Below are positions 35,452-44,013 of a stretch of 44,013 bases of DNA, in pieces (position 1 is the stretch's first letter; every line of letters starts with the position of its first letter). The translations under genes were made by a program, and so were the position numbers. The notes under the pieces are model-generated. The model made no database searches. It had not been told where the DNA came from and saw nothing but the letters and a program-made list of their open reading frames with translations. The stretch covers positions 1 through 44,013 of the forward strand of contig NZ_JADGEV010000032.1 in NCBI RefSeq assembly GCF_016744175.1, given 5' to 3'. This DNA comes from Neptunomonas sp. (GTDB taxonomy: Bacteria; Pseudomonadota; Gammaproteobacteria; Pseudomonadales; Balneatricaceae).

Positions 35452-37527
35452 ATGTTGAAAGGTTTACGAAGCTCCCTCGCAGTATGTTTGCTAACGCCCT
35501 TGGTTGCATTTGCCGCTACCGACATTACGCAACTGCGCCCAGAAGCAGTACATCAGCAAACTATTAAGGATATTATCAGCTCACTAAATATCGGCCATTA
35601 TAATAAAATTAATGTAGATGATACTCTGTCCAGCGACTTGCTGGATAAATATTTAACAGAACTTGATCCTTCTCGAAGTTATTTTTCCCAAGCAGATATT
35701 ACTGAATTTGAAGTATTTCGTTACCAAATGGATGACTCAATCCTTGCAGGTGATCTAGATAGCGCATATGCCATTTTCAACAGGCAACAGCAACGAGTTG
35801 TTGAACGCTTGAGTTGGACCATTGATCGCTTAAACGACAGCACGCCCTTCAACTTCACGCTAAATGAAACGTTAGACACTGATAGAAAAGATGATCAATG
35901 GCTCACATCTCAAAAAGAGATGAATGACCTTTGGCGAAAACGCATTAAAAGCTCCATTTTAAATTTAATGCTCGCTGATAAGTCTGAGCAAGAAGCCAAA
36001 CAAACACTGATAAAACGGTACTCCAACCAGCTAAAACGCCTCAAACAAAATAAAAGCGAAGATGTCTTTCAGCGTTTTGCAAATGTGTTCACTAAACATT
36101 TTGATCCGCACACTTCATATTTTTCACCTCGAAGCTCTGAAAACTTCAAAATCAACATGAGCTTATCGCTTGAGGGCATTGGGGCTGTTCTACAAAATGA
36201 AAACGAATTCACTAAAATTGTACGCCTTGTTCCAGCAGGTCCTGCCGACAAAACCGGTCAATTAAAGCCCGCTGATTTAATTGTAGGTGTAGGTCAAGGT
36301 GACGATGGTGAAGTTGAAGATGTAGTTGGGTGGCGCTTAGATGATGTCGTCGATCTTATCCGAGGCCCCAAAGACTCAATTGTTAAACTAGAAATAATCC
36401 CTTCGGACAGTGAAGACAAAGCGGGCCGCAAAACTATTTCGATCAAACGCAGCACCGTTGCGCTTGAAGAACAAGCAGCTCAAAAGCGTATTCTCGACAT
36501 TCAATACAACAATAAGGATTATAAGCTTGGTGTCATTGATATTCCGGCTTTTTATATCGATTTCGCAGCTCTACAGCGTGGTGATGCAAATTACAAAAGC
36601 ACTACACGCGATGTAGAAAAGCTTATTTTGGAACTCCAATCTGAAGCCGTTGACGGATTAATAATTGACCTACGAAATAATGGTGGCGGGTCCTTACGTG
36701 AAGCGAATGAATTAGTTGGCTTGTTTATTGATCGCGGACCAACTGTCCAGATCAGAGACCCTAATGGACGCGTTGATATCCTTGGTGATTTCAATCCAAA
36801 AATTGCTTATAACGGCCCACTAGCAGTTGTTGTTAATCGCTTAAGTGCATCTGCATCTGAAATATTTGCTGGTGCAATACAAGACTACCAAAGAGGTATT
36901 ATTGTTGGTAACCAAACATTTGGAAAAGGGACAGTACAAACCTTGCAGTCACTAGTGCATGGGCAGCTTAAGCTCACTCATGCTAAGTTTTATCGTATTT
37001 CAGGTGAAAGCACCCAGCATAAAGGTGTCATTCCAGACATCTCTTTCCCAGAAATATATGACACCACTGAAATAGGTGAAAGTGCATTGGATGGAGCCCT
37101 TCCTTGGGACCAAGTAAAAGAAGCTCGTCATGGGATGTACAAAGGCATTTCATCTTTCAAAAACGAGCTTGAAAAACGCCACGCACTTCGCACCAACAAT
37201 CAGCCTGATTTCAACTTTTTACGCGAGCAAATAGTCCGTCAATCAGAAGCCAAGAAAGATGATGAGTTTCCGCTGAATGAGATAAAGTTACTCGCAAAAC
37301 GTGACCAAGCCGAAAAGTGGCAAGTTGATGCAGAAAACAGACGACGCGTAGCAAAAGGGCAACAACCCATCGCACAGCTTACTGACCTTGAAGACCTCTT
37401 AAAGAAAGATGAAAAAGGGCGTCCAATATCAGCAGAATCAGAAGCCATTCTCCAAGAAAGCGGCAGAATTCTACTGGACATGGTAGATCTTGAGAAACAG
37501 CTTATCAGCACCTATAACCCACAGTAA
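35452..37527 (+). CDS. prc: Tail-specific periplasmic protease Prc
   Basis: 691 residues (E. coli Prc 682). A signal peptide ending near AFA-ATD leads into the N-terminal helical domain (about 25-230), PDZ domain (about 235-325, EGIGAVL), S41 protease core and the C-terminal DUF3340 helices. By spacing from E. coli, the catalytic residues are S467 in SASASEIF, K492 in GKGTVQ and D478. It cleaves proteins with exposed nonpolar C-termini, including cell-wall hydrolases and FtsI in E. coli. The ribosome site is weak. It probably co-transcribes with the next gene, 18 bp away. Confidence 0.96.
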   Translation: MLKGLRSSLAVCLLTPLVAFAATDITQLRPEAVHQQTIKDIISSLNIGHYNKINVDDTLSSDLLDKYLTELDPSRSYFSQADITEFEVFRYQMDDSILAGDLDSAYAIFNRQQQRVVERLSWTIDRLNDSTPFNFTLNETLDTDRKDDQWLTSQKEMNDLWRKRIKSSILNLMLADKSEQEAKQTLIKRYSNQLKRLKQNKSEDVFQRFANVFTKHFDPHTSYFSPRSSENFKINMSLSLEGIGAVLQNENEFTKIVRLVPAGPADKTGQLKPADLIVGVGQGDDGEVEDVVGWRLDDVVDLIRGPKDSIVKLEIIPSDSEDKAGRKTISIKRSTVALEEQAAQKRILDIQYNNKDYKLGVIDIPAFYIDFAALQRGDANYKSTTRDVEKLILELQSEAVDGLIIDLRNNGGGSLREANELVGLFIDRGPTVQIRDPNGRVDILGDFNPKIAYNGPLAVVVNRLSASASEIFAGAIQDYQRGIIVGNQTFGKGTVQTLQSLVHGQLKLTHAKFYRISGESTQHKGVIPDISFPEIYDTTEIGESALDGALPWDQVKEARHGMYKGISSFKNELEKRHALRTNNQPDFNFLREQIVRQSEAKKDDEFPLNEIKLLAKRDQAEKWQVDAENRRRVAKGQQPIAQLTDLEDLLKKDEKGRPISAESEAILQESGRILLDMVDLEKQLISTYNPQ

Positions 37528-37545
37528 CACAGGGTCGACCCCAGC

Positions 37546-38319
37546 ATGGCTCGCAAAAAATCAATAGTGCTTACAGCTACCCTATCCTTAGTCCTTACGG
37601 GTTTAGGGATAGGTGGTTTCATGGTTTACAAAAAAATGGATGCCCAACACATGGAAAATAGCCAAGAGTTGGAACGATTTGGCTATGAAATGGTAGCAAC
37701 ATCCCGGAGCATTGAAACAACAGGAAAGCTAGGAGTAACCCAGTTACCCCCAACTTTCGACCTCGATAAATTAACCCCTACTCAAAAAGTCATTCATGCG
37801 CTAATTCGAGATAAAGATGACCTTCTCGATGAAAACAAAGTATTACAAAATGACATTGAAAAACTTGAAGCCAAAATTCAAGAATTAACCGACTACAAAG
37901 AACTCAATGAACACTTTGCACCACAGAAGCTAAAAGATGAATTGAGATCAGTGGAGCGTCAATTAAAAGCTTTTTTAATACGCAGTCCTGATGCTGAACG
38001 CTTCAGCACAATGCAAATAGAAATAATGTCTGCTGCTGGTGCGGCAGAATACAAAGCATACATTACACGTAACCGCTTAATGCTCTCAGAAGATATGAAA
38101 CTAGCCGTTATCAGTGATTTTTTACCTGCTTATGCATTTTGTGTCGGCGATGGTGTTGAAGTTGCAGCTAATTCAAGATCAGAAGAGCGAAAACTAGCGA
38201 GCTTTTTTCGAACCGAAGACTCTTCATCTTTACCCGAAGCATTATTTCAAGATTTATCTTCCGTTATTGGTCCATGCCAACTCTCTGTACGCAAGAAACT
38301 TGATAGCGACAAAGCATAA
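37546..38319 (+). CDS. Membrane-anchored coiled-coil protein downstream of prc, unknown
   Basis: 257 residues: basic N-terminus and one TM helix (about 7-28), a coiled coil (about 90-145), and a C-terminal domain with two cysteines (AFCVGD, GPCQLS) that could form a disulfide if, as predicted from the signal anchor, it faces the periplasm. No family is recognised. The 18-bp gap to prc suggests a shared transcript and possibly a role with the Prc protease (inference). The ribosome site is poor (AGGG at long distance), consistent with coupling to prc. Confidence 0.75.
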   Translation: MARKKSIVLTATLSLVLTGLGIGGFMVYKKMDAQHMENSQELERFGYEMVATSRSIETTGKLGVTQLPPTFDLDKLTPTQKVIHALIRDKDDLLDENKVLQNDIEKLEAKIQELTDYKELNEHFAPQKLKDELRSVERQLKAFLIRSPDAERFSTMQIEIMSAAGAAEYKAYITRNRLMLSEDMKLAVISDFLPAYAFCVGDGVEVAANSRSEERKLASFFRTEDSSSLPEALFQDLSSVIGPCQLSVRKKLDSDKA

Positions 38320-38392
38320 GTTCAAATACATCTACCTACTGCCTGCTGGTTAATGTACAATGTGCGCTCAAATTTCTCTAATGTGTTACTGC

Positions 38393-38423
38393 TTGCCAGC
38401 AATACTGTTGCACATTATATAAT
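38393..38423 (+). promoter_or_regulatory. rpsA promoter
   Basis: TTGCCA (38393-38398) and a perfect TATAAT (38418-38423) separated by 19 bp, about 75 bp before the rpsA start codon. The spacing is slightly long, but no better candidate lies nearby. Confidence 0.6.
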
Positions 38424-38428
38424 CTGAC

Positions 38429-38449
38429 CCTGTAAGCTGGCGTTACAGG
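38429..38449 (+). promoter_or_regulatory. rpsA leader stem-loop
   Basis: Inverted repeat CCTGTAA / TTACAGG with a 7-nt loop at the expected 5' end of the rpsA mRNA. In E. coli the rpsA leader forms hairpins through which S1 represses its own translation; this may be the counterpart (inference). Confidence 0.45.
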
Positions 38450-38499
38450 TTACGTGCCGAACTTTTTACCCCCTCGGCCACAATATATAGGACACTTTC

Positions 38500-40182
38500 A
38501 TGAGCGAAAGCTTTGCAGAACTGTTTGAAGAATCCCTTCTTAATGTAGACATGAAACCAGGTACGCTTGTTATCGGTGAAGTAATCGATATCGATAGCGA
38601 CTGGGTTACAGTTAACGCTGGTCTTAAATCTGAAGCTGTTATTCCTCGCGTACAGTTCTTAAACGACGCTAACGAGCTGGAAATAAAAATCGGCGATAGC
38701 GTTAAAGTTTCTCTGGAAGCAGTAGAAGATGGTTTTGGTGAAACAAAACTTTCTCGCGAAAAAGCTAAACGCGCTGAAGCTTGGGAAGTACTTGAAGCTA
38801 AATTTGAAGCTGAAGAAACTGTTACCGGTGTTATCAACGGTAAGGTTAAAGGTGGATTCACTGTTAGCATCAACAACATCCAAGGTTTCTTACCTGGTTC
38901 TTTGGTAGATGTTCGCCCTGTTCGCGATATCGACCACCTAGAAGGTAAAGAACTAGAATTCAAATTGATCAAACTGGACCAGAAGCGCAACAACGTTGTT
39001 GTTTCTCGTCGTGCAGTTCTTCAAGAAGCCAACAGCGCTCAGCGCGATGAAATCTTGGCAGCTCTAGAAGAAGGCCAAGTTGCTAAAGGTTTCGTTAAGA
39101 ACCTAACCAACTACGGTGCGTTCATTGATCTAGGCGGTGTTGACGGTCTGTTGCATATCACAGACATGGCTTGGAAGCGTATTTCTCACCCAAGCGAAAT
39201 GCTGAACCCTGGTGACGAGATCTCTGTTAAGATCATTAAATTCGACAAAGAAACTGGTCGTATTTCACTAGGTCTGAAACAGCTTTCTGAAGATCCGTGG
39301 GAAGCTATTAAAAACCGTTACCCTGCTGGAACTAAGTGCAACGCACGCATCACTAACCTAACTGACTACGGTTGCTTCGCTTCTATCGAAGACGGCGTTG
39401 AAGGTCTGGTTCACGTTTCAGAAATGTCTTGGACTAACAAAAACATCCACCCATCTAAAGTTGTTCAGATTGGTGAAGCTGTTGAAGTTATGATTCTTGA
39501 TGTTGATGAAGAGCGTCGTCGTATTTCTCTAGGTATCAAGCAGTGCACAGTTAACCCATGGGTTGCTTTCGCTGAACAGTACGCTACAAACGACAAAGTA
39601 TCTGGTCAGATCAAAACTATTACTGACTTCGGTATCTTCGTTGGCCTAGAAAACGACCTTGATGGTCTAGTTCACATGTCTGACATTAGCTGGGAAGGCG
39701 ATGCTGAAGCAGCGCTACGTCAGTTCAAGAAAGGCGACGAAGTTGAAGCAGTTATCCTGTCTATCGACGCAGAAAAAGAGCGTATCTCTCTTGGCGTTAA
39801 ACAGCTAGATAGCGATCCTTTTGCTGAATACGCTGCAGCTAACGACAAAAACACTATCGTTAAAGGTACTGTTAAGTCTGTAGACGCTAAAGGCGCTGTT
39901 ATTGAATTAGCAGAAGGCATTGAAGGTACATTGAAAGTTTCTGAAATCAGCACGGACCGTGTTGAAGATGCAACTACTGTACTAAAAGAAGGTGATGAAG
40001 TTGAAGCGAAGATCACTAACATTGATCGTCGCAGCCGTGCAATCACACTATCTATCAAAGCTAAAGACCAAGCTGATGAGAAAGCCGCTATTGCTGCTGT
40101 TCGTACTCAGGAAGTCGAAACTGCTGGTCCAACCACTATCGGTGACTTGATCAAAGCTCAAATGGCTAACAAAAACAACTAA
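38500..40182 (+). CDS. rpsA: 30S ribosomal protein S1
   Basis: 560 residues (E. coli 557) with six S1 repeats at about 21-90, 105-175, 190-262, 277-350, 364-437 and 450-520. Typical repeat ends are present ([29 protein letters not shown]). It binds mRNA and helps the 30S subunit start translation on structured leaders. AGGA lies seven bases before the ATG. Codon use is visibly more biased than in the neighbours (GTT, GCT, CGT, AAC), as expected for very high expression. The cmk and ihfB genes that commonly flank rpsA are absent; it has its own promoter and terminator. Confidence 0.98.
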   Translation: MSESFAELFEESLLNVDMKPGTLVIGEVIDIDSDWVTVNAGLKSEAVIPRVQFLNDANELEIKIGDSVKVSLEAVEDGFGETKLSREKAKRAEAWEVLEAKFEAEETVTGVINGKVKGGFTVSINNIQGFLPGSLVDVRPVRDIDHLEGKELEFKLIKLDQKRNNVVVSRRAVLQEANSAQRDEILAALEEGQVAKGFVKNLTNYGAFIDLGGVDGLLHITDMAWKRISHPSEMLNPGDEISVKIIKFDKETGRISLGLKQLSEDPWEAIKNRYPAGTKCNARITNLTDYGCFASIEDGVEGLVHVSEMSWTNKNIHPSKVVQIGEAVEVMILDVDEERRRISLGIKQCTVNPWVAFAEQYATNDKVSGQIKTITDFGIFVGLENDLDGLVHMSDISWEGDAEAALRQFKKGDEVEAVILSIDAEKERISLGVKQLDSDPFAEYAAANDKNTIVKGTVKSVDAKGAVIELAEGIEGTLKVSEISTDRVEDATTVLKEGDEVEAKITNIDRRSRAITLSIKAKDQADEKAAIAAVRTQEVETAGPTTIGDLIKAQMANKNN

Positions 40183-40202
40183 TTCGTTGTTTTGAAAGCA
40201 TT

Positions 40203-40229
40203 AAAAAGGAGCACTCAGTGCTCCTTTTT
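40203..40229 (+). terminator. Terminator of rpsA
   Basis: AAAAAGGAGCAC / GTGCTCCTTTTT stem with a 3-nt loop and a six-T run, 20 bp after the rpsA stop. Confidence 0.93.
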
Positions 40230-40294
40230 TATTACCTAATTTTCAGTTCTACAATAATTGTCACATACAATTCAACAGCAACAATCAATCATTC

Positions 40295-40738
40295 CTACTC
40301 GTCTAGCAATACATAATCGATCAGCTGATCTTCACTAATTTCATTATCCTTGACTGCATAAACATGAAGCACTGAAGCCCCAGCATTAATGACCGAATTT
40401 TCTTCACCAGACATCAGAGGATGCCACTCAGGCAATTCCTGCCCTTCATGTATCAACCTATAAGCACACGTAGGCGGCAACCAATGAAAACTCTCTACAT
40501 CCTCGGGACGCAACTTCACACAACTAGGAACTAACTGACTACGTTTTTCATACTGCGTGCAACGACAGTTATCAAAGTCCAAGAGATTACAGACAACAGT
40601 CGTATAAAAAACCTCTTCAGTATCTTCATCTTCAATTTTATGCAGACAACACAGTGCACAGCCATCACACAACGACTCCCACTCAGTTGTCGTCATCTCA
40701 GTCAAAGACTTAGTCCGCCAGAAAACTTCCTGCGCCAC
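40295..40738 (-). CDS. ycgN: YcgN family cysteine cluster protein (UPF0260)
   Basis: 147 residues with the cysteine cluster [11 protein letters not shown] and [11 protein letters not shown], then [22 protein letters not shown], close to E. coli YcgN throughout. The cysteines suggest a bound metal or Fe-S site; function is unknown. The GTG start at 40738 shares one base with the ycgL stop (TAGTG) and matches the family N-terminus. It is the last gene of the rnd-ycgL-ycgN group. Confidence 0.93.
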   Translation of the reverse strand: MAQEVFWRTKSLTEMTTTEWESLCDGCALCCLHKIEDEDTEEVFYTTVVCNLLDFDNCRCTQYEKRSQLVPSCVKLRPEDVESFHWLPPTCAYRLIHEGQELPEWHPLMSGEENSVINAGASVLHVYAVKDNEISEDQLIDYVLLDE

Positions 40739-41025
40739 TAGCGCACACCCGTTTCAGGCCGATTAGGGTAAAGGTCCAGCATATAGTCTTCTTTAGGAGG
40801 CGGCATCTGTAGATAAAACCCCTGGGCCTTTATACCCTCAAGCATTTTTTCAACATCGACTCTTGCCAGCTTACGTCCAGGCAACATCGGCATATCCATT
40901 AGATGTGAAGGTGTCCCAAACATTTGAATTAATGCTTCAGGAACCTTCTTCAATTCGTCTTTTTTATCGACATAAAGGTACATTTCATCTTTAAGCGGAC
41001 TTTTATAAATAGTGCAAATAATCAT
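40738..41025 (-). CDS. ycgL: YcgL domain protein
   Basis: 95 residues with the family pattern [35 protein letters not shown] and GFYLQMPPP. Function unknown; the small alpha/beta fold is found almost only in gammaproteobacteria beside rnd. It lies 6 bp after rnd and is coupled to ycgN by a one-base overlap. Confidence 0.93.
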   Translation of the reverse strand: MIICTIYKSPLKDEMYLYVDKKDELKKVPEALIQMFGTPSHLMDMPMLPGRKLARVDVEKMLEGIKAQGFYLQMPPPKEDYMLDLYPNRPETGVR

Positions 41026-41031
41026 TTAATA

Positions 41032-42210
41032 CTAACCATTTTTATCAAACTGTTTCAGCTGATCCAACAGCGCCAAACCAACCACTTCACGCCGCCAGCC
41101 ATTAAGCTCATTGGGCAACTGGTATTCATAGGTTTCTAAACCACTGCGCACCAATGCTTCTAAATCTTTCTTGCGCAACAAAACTTCTTGAGCCATACCC
41201 ATTTTTTCTGCTATTTCACGTGCTACAGCCTTTAACTTTTTAAGGCGCTTATTCCAAATAATGGGTAGTGGACGGTTAATCGGCAGCACTGGAGTTTCAT
41301 CTAAACTCGCTTGCGCATTAGCCAATATTGCGAGAACCGCCTCACCCTCCTCACGCACAACTTTATGGCGAATATCTTCGGTACGACCGAGCTCGTATGC
41401 ATTGCGCGGCCACTTTTGGATAATAGAGAGAATGGTCTGGTTACGAAGCACCCAGTTACGCGGTGTATCTCTTAATCTACATTGCTGCTCACGCCACATT
41501 GATACATCACGTAAAGCCGCCAATTTAACATCGGACAACCCCCACATCTGACTAAAGCGCCGATAGTATTCGTGCCCTTCCGGATCCTGATCCAATGCAT
41601 TTTTAAGCGCTACTTCTGACTCCTCAGCAAACCAAGCGTAACGACTATGGCGCTCTAGCTCAGCTGTTTGCATTTTGCAAATAGCAGGCAAGTAAGCAAC
41701 ATCTAGCGCTGCATATACTTCTTGTTCAGGGCTTAAAGGGCGCTTAAGCCAATCGGATGTCGTTTCACCTTTACCAATTTGAATATCCAATGTGTGCTCA
41801 ACTAAGCGCTGCAAGCCCATTGTAAAGCCCCAACCGACAAATGCAGCGGCGAGCTGGGTATCAAAAATAGGATTCGGCAACACACCCAGAGAATGGTAAA
41901 ACAGTTCTAAATCTTCACTACCCGCATGAATAATTTTTAAAACATCAGGGTTTGTGAAGACATCAGCCAACGGAGAAAAATCATCTATGCTCAACGGGTC
42001 AACAAGGTAACAATGCTGATCATCGGCTATCTGAATCAAACCCGGAATGGGATAAAAAGTATCAATCCGCTGAAACTCTGTATCCAGCGCTATCATCGGT
42101 AACGCCTGCCAACGAGCACAACATTCAACAAGCGACTCATTGGTTGATATATGAATAGGCTTTTGAGCCGAGGCCTCTAATACTGGCCAGTCATAGCTAT
42201 CCTTCTTCAT
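41032..42210 (-). CDS. rnd: Ribonuclease D
   Basis: 392 residues (E. coli 375). The DEDD exonuclease domain (about 1-200) has ALDTEFQR, HAGSEDLELF and YAALDVAYL, giving the metal-binding acidic residues; HRDC domains follow (RNWVLRNQTILSIIQKWP and later). It trims 3' ends of tRNA precursors and other stable RNAs. It is 9 bp downstream of recR in the dnaX-ybaB-recR-rnd-ycgL-ycgN run, so it is probably transcribed with the replication genes. Confidence 0.95.
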   Translation of the reverse strand: MKKDSYDWPVLEASAQKPIHISTNESLVECCARWQALPMIALDTEFQRIDTFYPIPGLIQIADDQHCYLVDPLSIDDFSPLADVFTNPDVLKIIHAGSEDLELFYHSLGVLPNPIFDTQLAAAFVGWGFTMGLQRLVEHTLDIQIGKGETTSDWLKRPLSPEQEVYAALDVAYLPAICKMQTAELERHSRYAWFAEESEVALKNALDQDPEGHEYYRRFSQMWGLSDVKLAALRDVSMWREQQCRLRDTPRNWVLRNQTILSIIQKWPRNAYELGRTEDIRHKVVREEGEAVLAILANAQASLDETPVLPINRPLPIIWNKRLKKLKAVAREIAEKMGMAQEVLLRKKDLEALVRSGLETYEYQLPNELNGWRREVVGLALLDQLKQFDKNG

Positions 42211-42219
42211 GCATTAGCC

Positions 42220-42816
42220 TCACAGCAGGCGCCGCCCGGCCAATGCATGCGCCAAGGTCCCACCGTCAACATATTCAAGTTCACCACCCACAGGCACTCC
42301 GTGAGCAATACGTGTCACTTTTAGCTCAGCGCGCTTAAGCTGCTCTGCAATATAGTGAGCAGTAGCATCCCCTTCCACCGTCGGATTTGTCGCGATAATG
42401 ACTTCTTTGATCTCACCTTGAGTTATTCGCTCAAGTAACTGACTAATACCAATATCGTCAGGACCAACACCATCTATCGGAGACAAATGGCCTCCAAGTA
42501 CAAAATAGACTCCTGCAAAGCTATTTGTTTGTTCGATAGCCACAACGTCCATTGGAGATTCAAGCACACACAGAGAACTTCGATCACGGCTTAACGATGC
42601 ACACAACTCACAAATGTCAGTCTCGCTAAGCGTCCTACATTGCTGACACTCAGATACTTCTTCGGCCGCCTGCGCAAGCGCTGCTGATAACTCGAGCGCA
42701 GCATTTCGGTCTCGCTCAAGCAAGTGAAACGCCATTCGTTGAGCGCTTTTAGGCCCAACGCCTGGCAAACAACGCAACGCAGTAACGAGCTGCTGTATTA
42801 AAGGACTAAATGACAT
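42220..42816 (-). CDS. recR: Recombination mediator RecR
   Basis: 198 residues: helix-hairpin-helix ([17 protein letters not shown]), a four-cysteine zinc finger C57/C60/C69/C72, a Toprim domain ([14 protein letters not shown] through [16 protein letters not shown]) and the C-terminal Walker-like [16 protein letters not shown]. With RecF/RecO it loads RecA onto SSB-coated gaps. It starts 3 bp after ybaB. Confidence 0.97.
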   Translation of the reverse strand: MSFSPLIQQLVTALRCLPGVGPKSAQRMAFHLLERDRNAALELSAALAQAAEEVSECQQCRTLSETDICELCASLSRDRSSLCVLESPMDVVAIEQTNSFAGVYFVLGGHLSPIDGVGPDDIGISQLLERITQGEIKEVIIATNPTVEGDATAHYIAEQLKRAELKVTRIAHGVPVGGELEYVDGGTLAHALAGRRLL

Positions 42817-42819
42817 CGC

Positions 42820-43146
42820 TTAAAACGGCATGTTAAAACCAGGAGGCATAGCCATACCTCCGGTCACACTGGCCATTTTTTCTTGTGATTGCGTTTCTAC
42901 TTTACGCACTGCATCATTAATTGCCGCAGCTATTAAATCCTCAAGAATATCTTTATCTTCTTCTAATAAACTATCGTCAATAGACACACCTTTCACATCA
43001 TGGCGGCCATTCATTACTATTTTGACTAAACCTGCACCAGACTCGCCATTCACTTCCAAATTAGCCACTTCTGCTTGCGCTTTCTGCAGATCTTCCTGCA
43101 TCTTCTGCGCTTGCTTCATAAGATTGCCCATGCCACCTTTCATCAT
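42820..43146 (-). CDS. ybaB: Nucleoid-associated protein YbaB/EbfC
   Basis: 108 residues with the family core [19 protein letters not shown] and [17 protein letters not shown], and a Met/Pro-rich end. A small dimeric DNA-binding protein usually found between dnaX and recR, as here. GAGG lies eight bases before the first of two ATGs; the second (43143) is also possible. Confidence 0.95.
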   Translation of the reverse strand: MMKGGMGNLMKQAQKMQEDLQKAQAEVANLEVNGESGAGLVKIVMNGRHDVKGVSIDDSLLEEDKDILEDLIAAAINDAVRKVETQSQEKMASVTGGMAMPPGFNMPF

Positions 43147-43163
43147 CTTTTTTACCTCACTTC

Positions 43164-44013
43164 TTACGTGTCAATTGGGAAAATGGATTCACGATCTATC
43201 GTGCCATTAAAATGTGATACCAGCGCCTGGACTGTATTATCGTCTTCAAACGCCGCAACAGCGATAACCAAACGCTCGGCTTTTAGTCGAGCAAAGTACT
43301 GACTTGGCGTTTCGCGCGTTTGTACTGCTTTGATAAATTCTACATCAACTGAGGTATTAAAATAATGGCAAAGTGCATCCTGAATACGCAGCTTTTGTAC
43401 ATCATCAAGTACCGCATCTTGTTCGGCACGATAGTTAAATACTATTTGTTTATCAGACACCGCTTCCAGTGATAAGTTACTGGCTATATTCGCAGTCATG
43501 CCTGTTAAACCAACGTGCCCTAAAAGCACCACCCAATCTTCTAATTTACAATCAGCTAAATTGTGCGAAATATCAGAAGACACCTCCGCTAACACTGCAG
43601 AAGCCTTAATAACTGACGCTGATGCTTCTAATTCTATTACTTTCGTCGCAGGAGCTATTTGCTCATCTGGCCGAGCAAATAGCTCAGGTGCCGACTTAAA
43701 CTCTTCCTTCTTTCCTGACTCTGACGCAGGCTTATTCGCCACAAGTGCAAGTTCGTGCTCTTGCTCCAACTTTTCCTGGCCATTTTCAGCAGGCTTAGTG
43801 AGTTGGCCTAAAGACTTTTTTGCCGGGTTTTCCTCTTCATCAGCGTCATCTGCAGGTATGTCATATTCATCATACGGAGGAGGTTCCAAGTCTGAAGACT
43901 TCACAAGCGCTGGAGCTGGAGCTGGAGCTGGAGCTGGAGCTGGAGCTGGAGCTGGAGCTGGAGCTGGAGCTGGAGCTGGAGCTGGAGCTGGAGCTGGAGC
44001 TGGAGCTGGAGCT
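43164..44013 (-). CDS. dnaX: DNA polymerase III tau/gamma subunit DnaX, C-terminal part (5' end outside window)
   Basis: The frame runs from the window edge to a stop at 43164 and covers only the tau-specific C-terminus: an Ala-Pro repeat (36 codons to the edge, nearly all Ala or Pro), an acidic, low-complexity linker, and domain V (about the last 125 residues; [17 protein letters not shown] through [15 protein letters not shown]), which binds the alpha polymerase subunit. The ATPase domains and any gamma-forming frameshift site lie outside. Assignment rests on domain V, and on the dnaX-ybaB-recR order. A GTG at 43904 is only an internal Val, not a start. Confidence 0.92.
   Translation of the reverse strand, partial: APAPAPAPAPAPAPAPAPAPAPAPAPAPAPAPAPALVKSSDLEPPPYDEYDIPADDADEEENPAKKSLGQLTKPAENGQEKLEQEHELALVANKPASESGKKEEFKSAPELFARPDEQIAPATKVIELEASASVIKASAVLAEVSSDISHNLADCKLEDWVVLLGHVGLTGMTANIASNLSLEAVSDKQIVFNYRAEQDAVLDDVQKLRIQDALCHYFNTSVDVEFIKAVQTRETPSQYFARLKAERLVIAVAAFEDDNTVQALVSHFNGTIDRESIFPIDT
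43911..44013. repeat. Hexanucleotide tandem repeat (TGGAGC)n in dnaX
   Basis: At least 17 perfect copies of TGGAGC running to the window edge, where the array is cut. On the coding (minus) strand it encodes alternating Ala-Pro. The six-base unit keeps the frame whatever the copy number. Synonymous variation between copies is absent, which suggests recent expansion by slippage. Confidence 0.97.

Noticed and set aside
43911..44013. CRISPR-like or transposon end repeat at the window edge
   Set aside because: Six-base head-to-tail unit in frame in dnaX with no spacers or inverted ends; it is a simple coding repeat.

Overview
The window reads as chromosomal DNA of a marine gammaproteobacterium of the Oceanospirillales/Pseudomonadales type. 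The basis is the protein sequences (close in pattern to Pseudomonas and E. coli orthologues), a moderately low G+C by eye, and gene clusters typical of that group: dnaX-ybaB-recR, rnd-ycgL-ycgN, recCBD, mqo, ptsP and moxR-DUF58-TgpA. I see no phage, insertion sequence, integron, CRISPR array, tRNA or rRNA. This is mostly core genome, and assignment to a genus is not possible by eye.

Layout. 1-2117 (minus): ppnN, cut by the window edge, and cobB. 2226-7124 (plus): a PIN-PhoH ATPase, then after a strong hairpin a PAS-like/degenerate GGDEF protein abutting yidD, then an SLC5-STAC membrane protein that resembles the sensory half of CbrA but has no kinase. 7175-10344: mscS (minus), a TIGR04211-type SH3 membrane protein (plus) and mqo (minus). 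10345-10875 is the only long stretch without a clear gene; it holds a candidate mqo promoter and palindrome, a perfect DnaA-box match and a 15-codon ORF. grxA and a 45-residue membrane protein follow.

11335-20311 (minus) is a compact operon: a 76-residue unknown protein, then recC, recB and recD, coupled by overlaps and without ptrA. 20503-24500 has ptsP, a two-TM unknown protein and an MFS transporter. 24781-27452 holds a double-receiver regulator converging on an MCP whose sensor domain lies C-terminal. 27642-32258 (minus) is moxR-DUF58-TgpA-YgjP. 32409-35304 has slyD, a small zinc-ribbon protein, and an FKBP lipoprotein overlapping an M18 aminopeptidase. 35452-40182 (plus) has prc, an unknown coiled-coil membrane protein, and rpsA with its own promoter and terminator. 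40295-44013 (minus) is dnaX(partial)-ybaB-recR-rnd-ycgL-ycgN, and the window ends inside a 17-copy hexanucleotide repeat encoding an Ala-Pro linker in DnaX.

Functionally the region combines DNA repair and replication (RecBCD, RecR, DnaX, YbaB), RNA and translation (RNase D, S1, PhoH), envelope folding and proteolysis (Prc, FKBP, SlyD, YidD, TgpA), signalling (PtsP, REC-REC, MCP, degenerate GGDEF, SLC5-STAC) and redox/central metabolism (Mqo, GrxA, CobB, PpnN). No obviously new multi-gene defence or biosynthetic system is visible. The most unusual items are the kinase-less SLC5-STAC protein, the inactive-looking GGDEF next to yidD, the dnaX repeat, the double receiver with a dead first domain, and the small unknown protein heading recCBD.
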